A DNA stretch of 64,000 nucleotides from Edaphochlamys debaryana (Eukaryota; Chlorophyta; Chlorophyceae; Chlamydomonadales). The translations under genes and the position numbers were made by a program. The notes under the pieces are model-generated. The model saw nothing but the letters and a program-made list of their open reading frames with translations, was not told where the DNA came from and did no database searches. Location of the stretch: NCBI GenBank assembly GCA_016858145.1, contig JAEHOE010000044.1, forward strand, positions 188,501 to 252,500, written 5' to 3'. The stretch's first letter is position 1. Every line of letters begins with the position of its first letter. This document shows, one piece after another, positions 52,601-61,832 of the stretch.

Positions 52601-54150
52601 AGGGAGCGGCGGGGCGGCGGCGGCGGCCGGGCCGTGGCGGTTGAGATCGTGTCGGGGGACGACCCTGCCACGGTGGCGGTGGTGGCGGCGGCGGCCGGCA
52701 TTCCGGCGGCGGCGGCGGCGGGCGGTCTGTCCCCGGAGCAGAAGCTGCAGCGGGTGGGGGGAGGAAGGGGGGGGGAAGGGGGCCTGGGCTTGCAGCGAGG
52801 ATTGTTCTTGGGGATTTCAAAGGTCAATCCTTATGGGGACATGTTGCGCACTGCACTTGACTTACTGCGCTGGCTTGCTGCGTCGTGGCGTACTGACCTG
52901 ACCTGCCGTACGCGAAATGCTGTTGTACTGCAGGTACGGCAGCTGCAGGCGGAGGGGCGCGTGGTGGCCATGGTGGGCGACGGGGTGAACGATGCACCCG
53001 CGCTGGCGGCGGCGGACGTGGGCGTGGCGCTCAAGGTGTGTGTGGGGGGGGGGGAGGGGGGGGCGGTAAGGTGGTGGGGGGGGGGGGGCAATCTTGGAAC
53101 CCGCATGGGGGTTGGGTGGGCATGGGGAAGGGCGAGGGGTCGCGCCTGGAGCCGCACACGCGGGTGTGGCCGTGGCGGTGGCTGTGCCGTGACGCCTCGG
53201 GCGGCCCCGGTGCCGCCGCACGCTGGTCCGCCGCATCCGCCATCCCACAGCAACCCATCATGCACCCTTGCGTGCCCCCTGACCACCACCACCCTCCATA
53301 TCCCCCCTTCTCCCCTCCCCTCCCCCCCCCTTGCGCAGGGGGGCCTGGACGCCGCGGGCGAGGCCTCGGGGGTGGTGCTCATGGGGGACCGCCTGAGCCA
53401 GGTGGGGGGGGAGCAGGGGGGGAGCGGGCAGGAGGGGGTGGGCGGGCGGCCGCGGAGTTGCGGAGGCTTGAGCGGCGGGTTGACGCCGGGGCATGGGCCG
53501 GCTTGGGCCGCGGCGAGGCCCCTGCCCGCCTGCCCAGCCAGCTCGCCCCCATGCATCCCGGGGGAAGGCGGCGGCGGGTTGTGTGATGGACCCACGGCTG
53601 GGCTCGCCCCGGCTCCCCCTGGCTCCCCGATCCCTCCTCTCCCCCCTGTCAGGTCCTGGACGCCCTGGATCTTGGATCCGCCACGCTGGCCAAGATCCGC
53701 CAGAACCTGACCTGGGCCCTGGGGTACAACCTTGTGGGCATCCCCCTGGCGGCGGGTGAGCCATGCAGGGGGGGGGCAAGGGGGGATGGCGGACAGCGGG
53801 TGACGGCGCGCTGGGCGCTGGGCGGTGGTGATCCTTCCCTGAACCAGCCCTCGCAACCCTCAGCCCACCCCCTCCTGCGGAAGCAAGTCCTCTCCCCGAC
53901 ACGTCGCCACACACCCAACCCAACCGCCTCTCACCCCCCCACCCCCCCAGGCGTGCTGCTGCCCTCCCAGGGCATCGCTCTGTCCCCCTCGGCCGCCGCC
54001 GCCATGATGGCACTCTCCTCCGTGGCCGTGGTCTTCAACTCCCTGCTGCTCAGGGCCACGCGGTTCGACAGCCCCGCCCAAGCCGGGCCCGAGCAGGCCC
54101 AGGCCCAGGCCCAGGCCCAGGCCCAGCAGCGGCCCATGCAGCGGGCGTGA
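46685..54150 (+). CDS. PAA2: Copper-transporting P1B-type ATPase, plastid PAA2/HMA8-like
   Basis: Pumps Cu(I) across a membrane using ATP; the PAA2 group supplies copper to plastocyanin in the thylakoid lumen. Seventeen exons: 46685-46994, 47396-47472, 47886-48004, 48196-48334, 48604-48800, 49193-49469, 49743-49968, 50284-50469, 50696-50862, 51202-51250, 51496-51686, 51833-51911, 52143-52753, 52934-53035, 53339-53401, 53653-53755, 53951-54150; 1031 codons plus stop, all phases matching. The first ~100 residues resemble a plastid transit peptide. One heavy-metal domain has MKCGAC (C135, C138). Others are LSGES, the membrane metal site CPC (621-623), DKTGT (Asp665 phosphorylated), HP (716-717), GDGVND (891-896) and YNLVG. 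The LDxGLAWALVA...HHAGHLLHAAG segment and AADVGVALK favour PAA2 over PAA1. Exon 2 (Ala-rich) is the least certain exon and its intron would use a GC donor. The C terminus carries (Gln-Ala)5. Confidence 0.95.
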
Positions 54151-54520
54151 GCGCGGCGGCGCGGAGCGGCGGGGGGGGGGGGGGTTCTTCGTTTTGCATT
54201 TACAGCAGGAGTGCGGGGGTGATTGGGCGGAGTGTGTGAGTGAGCGCGCCTGCCCCCCGGCGGAGGGGGCCTGGCGGGAGCACAGAGGGAAGGGCAGGGG
54301 AGGGGGGCGGGCACGTGGGCTCGGCCCTGGGAGATGGGCCTCTCCGGGTGAGATGTAGAGGAATCGGGGGAACGGCGAGGACTACCTGTAGCTATAGCTG
54401 TGTCGACCAGCGGTGAGGCTGGCAGGTTGGGTGGCGTTCACGAGGGCGCCGGGTTGGGAGGGTGGGCGCATAGCGCGCGTATGCAACCACTGAAGGTGTC
54501 CTGTCATGGACGTCTGCACG

Positions 54521-54525
54521 TGTAA
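54521..54525 (+). terminator. Candidate TGTAA polyadenylation signal
   Basis: TGTAA is the usual poly(A) signal in volvocine algae. This copy lies 370 bases downstream of the copper ATPase stop on the same strand. It is the first clear candidate but could be chance. Confidence 0.3.
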
Positions 54526-55150
54526 CGACCTAAATGGCTTGCTCGGCCCTCAGCCCGCCGTAGCCCCGGAACGCGACGACGCTCGGCCAACCGCCCGCAT
54601 CTGCAGTCATCGAGTACACGGCGCTCAAGGCCGCCCGGCGACGCACCGCACTCCATCACGCAACGGCGTAGAGGGTAACACACGGGCCCGTTTACGCCTG
54701 TGCCGACCGTGGTGCCCGCACACATGTCGGCGTAGCCGCTGCCGAGAGCTGTCGCAAGCAACGGTCGCGGCGCACAGTCGCCGCTCCTCCCCGTTCCGGA
54801 AACGCAGCTGTCGCCTATTTGACAGTGAGTGCAGCTGAGCCGCTGCCTCGGAGCTCAACAAGCGAGGGCCGCGGACAACGGTGCGTGCCGGCATCGCCGC
54901 TTCGCCGTAGCCGCGACACTAGGGTGTAACGCGTTTGCAGACATATCGAGCACTTAACCTATCCCGGGAGTGAACAGCGACGGCTTTCCGGGGTTGGAGT
55001 TGTGAGAGCAGTCGTGTTGGTGTACTTTTCCATCCGGCTGCGAACGCCCAAAACAGCGTAAACGGGAGATCCCTCGGCGTTGTTACACGTTGTCGAGTGC
55101 GGTCGTTTCACGCGCTCGGGATGACAGCACTAGACTCCAGCGGCCTTCCC

Positions 55151-55183
55151 GTACTCAAGCAGTACGCCCCAACGGCCCCGTAC
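55151..55183 (+). promoter_or_regulatory. Cluster of three GTAC cores, possible copper-response elements
   Basis: GTAC occurs at 55151, 55162 and 55180, within 33 bp and 65-97 bp upstream of the metalloprotease ATG. In Chlamydomonas the SBP-domain regulator CRR1 needs GTAC cores. Each tetramer alone is expected often by chance; the clustering is the signal. Regulation by copper is inference. Confidence 0.3.
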
Positions 55184-55247
55184 TTCCCGCCAGGGCCCGC
55201 CGACGTGGTGAACCTCACCACAGTCCCTCCGCTCGCTCCACTCCGCT

Positions 55248-58200
55248 ATGGCGCTACGTGGGCCCAGGGCCGGCCGGGGGGCGCTCCTGCGCTCCGGCGC
55301 CGCTGCAGCGCTGCTGCTGGCCGGCCTGTGCTGGCGGGGGGCAGGTGGGCGGGGGGCGGGGGGCCGGGGGCAGGAGCACGCGGGGTCCCCACAGGGCGAC
55401 GCAGCCCGTGCGCCATGCCACATTGCAGCGTCGGCTGATGGGCACCTCAGCAACAGGCGTCTAGGCTGGCCTCGGTGTCCCCCGGTCGGGTACTGAGTGC
55501 AGCCCGCCCTGCGCCCTCCCGCACCGGTACGCACGCAGCCGCCAAGCAGTCGCCCAAGCCGCCGCACCTCAAGAAGGGCGAGGTGTTCCTTCCGTCGATT
55601 GAGGTGGGGAGGGGGGGAGCGAAAGCTCCATCTCGGCGCCTGCCCTCGCTTCCACGGCAGCACGGACCGACGCGCCTGTTTAGCCCAGCGGTGGCGGGGC
55701 CTTGCCTGACCCCGATTCCCTCTCGAGGAAATTGTCGGCCCCCTCTGCGCGCCCTCCTGCCGACGTCAACTCATCACACCTCCATCCTGTGACCGTCCGC
55801 TTCCCCCGTCCCCCGCGGCCCCCCTCCCTCGCCCCGCCCCTCGCAGGGTAGCTACGCGGGCCTGTCCGCCGGGCCCTGGCGCTGGGAGCTGGCGACGCTG
55901 TCGGGGCAGGCGTACGGTCTGGAGGGGGGCCTGGTGGATGCGGCGGGGGCGGCCGTGGACGCGGGGGCGCGTGTGCGGCTGGTGAGGGGGGGGGGGTCGC
56001 TGGGGAGGGGGGAGGGGCGGAGGCGTGTAGAGCTAGGGGATGGTCTGTGGTGCCCCCTCCACTGCACAGCGACCACGCTCCCTCATACCCTGCAGACTGG
56101 GGATACGGAGCCACGCCGTTTCCCGACGGCCGGCGGGGGTCTTGTTCTGGGGCCTGGGTACCAGCCCCCGTCCAGCCACACACCGCCTGCACCCCAGCTG
56201 CACAATTCCGCAGCACTACGCCCCCTTGTCTAGCATAACCCTACCTGCACCCCCCCCCCCTCCTGCGGGCCGCAGGACATGGTCTGCCGCCCGCCCGCCG
56301 CGGCCGGGGGCACGCCCGTGTGCACCGCCGCCGGCCCCGCGGCCGTGACGGCTCCCGCAGCCCCCATCGCCACAGCGGGCCAGAGCCTCAAGCTCCTGAC
56401 GCTCGTCACCTCGCTGACGGGCAACTGCACCAGGGCCGGAGCCAATGTGGGCGGGCGGAGGGGCGGAGGGGCTGCGGAGTGGGCGGGAAACACCACCCTC
56501 ACTTGCCCCGCCTTTACACGCACGACCGCCGGCGCCGCCCTGACTGCCGTGTACCCCGCCCCCCGTACTCCGTCCGCCCCCCCAGGTGACTCTCGTGGAG
56601 AAGGTCATTCGGGACACGCACGCCGACTTCTTCAAGGGTGGGTGGGCGCCCGGGTGGGCGGGTGGGGGGCTCCGCGCTGGCTCCGTGCTCGGGGGCCTGC
56701 AGCTGCGAACCGGCCCCGGCAGACCAAGCAGGGCTGAGCGGCTGGCATCGGGTGGGTCTGCATGGGCGCTCGCTACAGCCCCTCCGTGGGGGGTCCGCAT
56801 GGGCGAGACCACTCCTGCCCATGGACCCGGCCCCCACCGGTGGAGGGCCCCCGTCCCAAGCGGCTCCAGGGTCCCTGTCCCCCCACCTGCCCCATGCGGG
56901 CCCTTCCATCTTTCTGCCACCCAGACTGCAGCTATGGCCAGATGAAGATCGACCTCGCCGCCCTCAAGGTGGGACATGGGAAGGTCCCGTGGGAGGGCCC
57001 GGTGGGAGGGTCCGCATGCCGGCAGGGGCATATGAGCTCAGGGTGGGCGTACGGTCCCGAGCCCTGTCCCCTCCCCAGCCCGCCTCCCCGTGCGACAAAT
57101 GTTTCCTCCTATCTACCCGCCCGCGCCCCCCGCCCTCGCATATGCGCCCCCGCTCGTCCAGGTGTACGGCGTAGTGCTGCAGTGTACGGCGGCCATACTG
57201 GCCTGCGACCACCACGCCCTGACGACCGACGCACTCGCGGAGGCGCAGCGGCGCGGCATCGGTGGGGTCGCCCTGCGCGCCGGCCGCGGGGGCGGCTCAG
57301 TTGGACATGATGAGGGGCCTGCGTGCATGCTTGCCTGCAAGGGGTGGTGGTGGTGCAAGGGGGCTGCATTCCTCCGTGCAGCTGCAGGTGGCAGGAAGGC
57401 ATGCCCAGGATCCCGGCGTACATGACGTCATGGCACCTCCCTGCCCCCGCTGTCCCTCCCCCCCAGACCTGTCCGGCTTCACGCACTGGTCCTTCGTCAT
57501 TCCCCACGACATCCGGAACGCGGCGTGCGACTGGGCGGGCCGGGGGCAGCTGCCCGGCTCCCAGACCTGGTTCGTGCCGCGGCCCTCGGTGCGTGGCTGC
57601 GTGCCATGACGCTCCTGAAAGCCTCGACCCCACACCGGGCAGCATCTGACAAGGCCGCAATGTTTGCTGCAGGGAATGTCTAGCTAGCTAGAGAACTGCC
57701 GGCTGGCTACTTGCTAGCTTTCACCCCCGGAGGCTCCTTACCTCCCGCCACGCGCGCTGCGAGAGCGCCCGGCCGCCCGCCCCCCTCCCCCCCCTCCCCC
57801 CCCAGGGCATCTTCGACAAGGGCACGTTCATGCAGGAGATCCTGCACAACTTCGGGGTGTGGCACGTGAGCCTCGGGGGAAGTGGTGGGGAAGGGCAGGG
57901 CGATGGGCGAGCGAGGGGCAGGGGGAGGCGGGGCGAAGGCCGCGCTACGTGTCTTGGTGTTCAGACCGGGCGTTGGCAGGGCGCCAGGGCTTAAACAGCG
58001 GTTGCCCTCCCCCCTCAGCACCCCCTCAGCACCCCCTCAGCACCCCCCATCACCCTCCACCCCCCTCACCCCAGGGCTGGCGCAACGGTGTCGAGTACGC
58101 GGACGGCTCCACGGCCATGGGCCTGGCGCAGTCCTGCCCCTCGGCCCCGGAGCTGTGGCGCCTGCAGTGGGGCAGCACCGTGGCGGAGCTGCTGGGCGAG

Positions 58201-60957
58201 CGGGGGAGGGGGGGAGGGGGGAGCATATGGGTCAGCGGGGAGGCAGGATGGAGGCTGCGGCGCCGAGACGCGTCCTGAATGCCACCCAGCCCGCTCTGGC
58301 ATGGTACGTAGAGGAGAGGCAGGCGACACTGCGAGTCGTCCCCGGGCCCCACTGGTCACGCACGCTCCCCCTCGTGCCCCCGCGTGCCTGGCCCGCAGCC
58401 GCTGACCTGCCCCTGGGCGAGTGGAAGGGCTGGTACCCGCTGCCCGCCACCTACACAGCCGCCCAGGTGGGGGCAGCGGGCGCCCCCCCCCCACCACCCC
58501 GTGAACCCAAACGCTGGGCAGGGGCGGAAGAGACCGTGGGGCCGGGGCCGGGTGAATTGCTGACAAAGGGAGGCATGTGGCGTATGCAGGTAAATCCCCT
58601 CCCCCCTCCCCCCTCCCCCCCTCAGGCAATGGTCAAGGTCAAGCCCGACTGGCTGGAGGCGGGGTACACGCAGTGAGCGCAGGGGGTCCGGGCGGGTTGC
58701 CGGCACGCACGCACGGGGCCCCGCGTGCCGCCTCCTGGGGCGTGCGGGTTGTGTTGACGCCCGGCAGCATCTGTCGGTCGGTCCCGGATGGGGATGCGGC
58801 GCTGCCCCTTCACCGCATGCCCTGCTTCCCCATCCCTCCGCGCCCCCCATCGCCCCGCTTCCCCATTCCCCCGCGCCCCCCGTGCGCACCTCGCCCCCAG
58901 CAACCTCTACTTTGCGCTCCGCGGCAAGGGCGGCGGCGACAAAGACCTGCTGGCGGAGTTCGACAAGAAGGCAAGTGTGGGAGTTGGGGGGGGGGGCGTG
59001 GGTTCAAGAGCCAGGGGTGAGTGGGGAGGACGGGGCTTAGCCTCAAGCAGACCAGCCCGGGGAGGGGGGGGCGAGGACTGGGGGTCAATGCCAATTGCCA
59101 TTGCTGTTGTGGGGGTGGGTAGGAAGGGCAGATAATCAGCGGGGCGTGGCCTCACGCAAGTCCTGATGGACGGCCCCTTTCGTGTGAGAGCCGAGGAGGG
59201 TTGGGGCCCAAGGGGCAGGCGAGGAAGTAGGACGGGGCATGGCGGCAAGTCAGCTGTGCGGACAGCACGCCGTATTTGCACCCCGTCTAACCTCGCCCGC
59301 TCCCTAACCACCCACCTGTACCGGCACGACAGCTGTCCGAGCATCAAACCTCCTAAATTCCTTTCTATCTCCCTGGCGATAGCCCTCTCCACCAACTAAC
59401 CGACCATCTCCAACCAACTCAACCAACCACCCAACCCAACCAACTCAACAACTGCCAACCAACCAACCAACCACCTTCCAGGTCAGCTACCACAGCTCCA
59501 TCAGAACCCTGGACCTGCAGGGGGTGGCGGCCACAGACCCCAAGAACACCATCCTGGACACCCTGGCCCCGGGCAGCACCACCAACCTGCGGCCGTACAC
59601 CCTGGTCGTGCACGTGGGGGGTGAGTAAGGCAGAGCTGGGGCGTGGCTGTACTGGAGGCAGGTTGGTGAGCACGGGAGGAGGGTGGGGCTAGTGGGGCGC
59701 ACCCCAACTCTGGCCGAAATTGACGTCTGCGCGCCTTCCCTCGCCCCCATCCCCCCCCGCCCCGCCCCCGGCCCCCAGCCCTCAGGGACGGCGGCAGGAG
59801 CACCACCGTTGCGTTCTGCCGCTACGGCCCCCGGCCGCACGGCAAGCCCAACGTGACGGTCGCGGACTGGTGCGCCGGCGGAGGCAGACTGACATGGCCT
59901 TTGCTAGGGGCTGGGGCTGGGCCGGCTCCCCGCGCAGTAGCGTACGTCGTGCTTCGGGGGTGGGGGTGGGGGTGCGGGGGTGGGGGTGGGGGGGGAACCC
60001 CTTATTGCCGCGTGCGGCCCTGGCTGCCGCGTTCCTGCTCAAGCTGCCACCCGCTGCTGCCCACCCCTGCATCGTGCACCCCCCCCCCCCTGCAGCTGGA
60101 GGCGTCCGCCCTACCCGCCCAACCCGCCGCCCTCTCCACCGAGCCCGCCCAACCCGCCCAACCCCAAGCCGCCCCTGCCACCGAGCCCCCGGCCGCCCCT
60201 CCCACCGAAACCCCTCCCTCCCCTCCCGCCGAGACCCCTCCCTCCCCTCCCGCCGAGACCCCTCCCTCCCCTCCCGCCGAGACCCCTCCCTCCCCTCCCG
60301 CCGAGACCCCTCCCTCCACTACCACCGAGCCCCCAGCCTCCCCGTCCGCCGAAACCAAGGCCGCCGCTTCCACCGAGCCCCCAGCCTCCGTTGCCGAAAC
60401 CCCCAACCTATCCTTCTCCCAGGAACCCGCCTCCCTCCTCACCCTCTCCTCCGCACAAGCCTCCTCCGTCCTCCTCGCCCTCTCCTCCTCACAAGCCTCC
60501 TGCTCCCACCTCGCCCTCTCCTCCGCATAGGCCGCCCCCTCCCTCCTCGCCCTCTCCTCCTCACAAGCCGCCCCCTCCCTCCTCGCCCTCTCCTCCTCCC
60601 ATCTCGCCCTCTCCTCCGCATAGGCCGCCCCCTCCCACCTCGCCCTCTCCTCCTCACAAGCCGCCCCCTCCCTCCTCGCCCTCTCCTCCTCACAAGCCGC
60701 CCCCTCCCACCTCGCCCTCTCCTCCTCACACGCCGCCCCCTCCCACCTCGCCCTCTCCTCCTCACACGCCGCCCCCTCCCACCTCAATCTCTCCACCCAT
60801 CCAGCCGCCCCCCTCCTCTCCCTCCCCCTCGCCCTCTCCCTCACCAACACCGGAGGAGTCCCCATGGCCATCAGATGAGCCACCGGACGCGCCAGCGCCC
60901 TCAGATCAGCCCCCCGACATGCCAGCGCCCCTCAACCCCCCCTTTGCCCCCAAGTAG
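55248..60957 (+). CDS. Gametolysin-type M11 metalloprotease with QExxH site and Pro-rich tail
   Basis: Predicted secreted protease of the algal extracellular matrix. Sixteen exons: 55248-55344, 55539-55603, 55847-55981, 56276-56446, 56586-56637, 56925-56968, 57162-57261, 57467-57588, 57806-57865, 58075-58195, 58399-58466, 58626-58672, 58901-58970, 59482-59620, 59779 to 59959 (or 59941), 60096-60957; about 777 residues with consistent phases. Residues 1-32 are a signal peptide (AAAALLLAGLCW). The metal site is QEILHNFGVWH (Q272, H276, H282): Gln replaces the usual first His, as in Volvox VMP1, a QExxH protease reported to prefer copper. The Met-turn-like STAMG has Met297. The tail has repeats such as SPSPPHKPPPPSS typical of hydroxyproline-rich wall glycoproteins. 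Introns 10 and 13 use GC donors. The copper ATPase lies ~1.1 kb upstream. Family is clear; the metal and substrate are inferred. Confidence 0.9.
59401..59476. repeat. CCAA-rich simple repeat in intron 13 of the metalloprotease
   Basis: CAAC/CCAA tetramers repeat up to a few bases before the acceptor of exon 14. It serves as the pyrimidine-poor end of this intron and breaks the C-run pattern seen elsewhere. Confidence 0.75.
60205..60785 (+). repeat. Tandem coding repeats of the Pro-rich tail
   Basis: Two arrays lie side by side. At about 60205-60310 a 24-base unit (GAGACCCCTCCCTCCCCTCC...) repeats about five times. At about 60440-60785 a ~36-base unit encoding SPSPPHKPPPPSS repeats about nine times with drift. 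They form the cell-wall-like tail of the metalloprotease. Confidence 0.8.
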
Positions 60958-61832
60958 GCGGCGACCCCAACAGAGGGTGGCCCGCGCGGGTAGATGACAT
61001 TAACGGGGCCCACACGGGTCCACACCTACGTGATACATGTTAAGGGTGTTGCTGAGGTGGGCTGAGGGGTTCCCCTCGTTCCCCACCGTGGGCTGTCTCC
61101 CAGTTGCCCTGTGAGTTGAGGGTGCAATCAAACCACCTGAAGGTCAAGGGCGAGTGAGTAGTCGAGGTTAGTCTCGTCCACAGCAGTTGACCAGATGATG
61201 TGCCACAGAGGGCGGGGCAGCGGGGAATGGCACGGAGGGGCACGGTATGGCGGTTGCTGCTGGTCAACCACGAACACCGCTTACGCTGCAAAGTCTTGCG
61301 TTGCGTTTGATTGAGCCTACACTTGTCTGCAGTCACGTTCTTGGTCTGGGGTAGCTCGTGCGGTTGGGGTTTTGCCACCTGAGCATCTCCGCACGGTCTG
61401 TCTCGTGCAGTTTCCCCTGTACCTTCTGCGAGCCTACTGTGACAAGTCACAGCGTGCAGGGAACATCGGCACTGAGGGGCAGCGTGCCCAGATTTGCCAG
61501 GGCCGCGGGTCTGGACTTGGCTCTGTTACGAATACGCAGCCGCGCCCTACTTGACTTGTGCAACCCCACTCTCTACACATATACAACCTGACTTGACCCT
61601 GACCTAGCTCGAAGTCGTCGACAAGACATCCCTTGACCCGAACTCGCTCAGCGCGCATACTGCCGGTCACAGCGTGCAGTGTCGCAGTTACATAGCCGCT
61701 ACTGCTTCGTGGGCTAGCCGAAGCACAACGATGCTTGGCGTGGACTAACGGAGCTCTGTTCCAGGCCGCGGAGCCTCGCGGACGCCCATCAGCCTCGGCT
61801 CACAGCAAAACGCATAGCTAGAGCAGCCTGAG
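60958..61832. other. Intergenic, no gene recognised
   Basis: Contains the metalloprotease 3' UTR and the promoter of the next gene. The 14-mer GTCACAGCGTGCAG occurs twice as a direct repeat, at 61446-61459 and 61666-61679, 220 bp apart. Nothing else stands out. Confidence 0.5.

Larger units (their letters stand above)
54151..55247. other. Intergenic between copper ATPase and metalloprotease
   Basis: Begins with a G13-14 run about 20 bases after the ATPase stop. No gene is seen. The last 100 bp hold three GTAC cores upstream of the protease start. Confidence 0.5.

Noticed and set aside
59853..60530. Alternative frame ending at 60530 as the metalloprotease C terminus
   Set aside because: It degenerates into Leu/Ala/Ser-rich sequence after the first array, whereas the frame to 60957 gives cell-wall-type Pro repeats throughout and fits the phase of exon 15.
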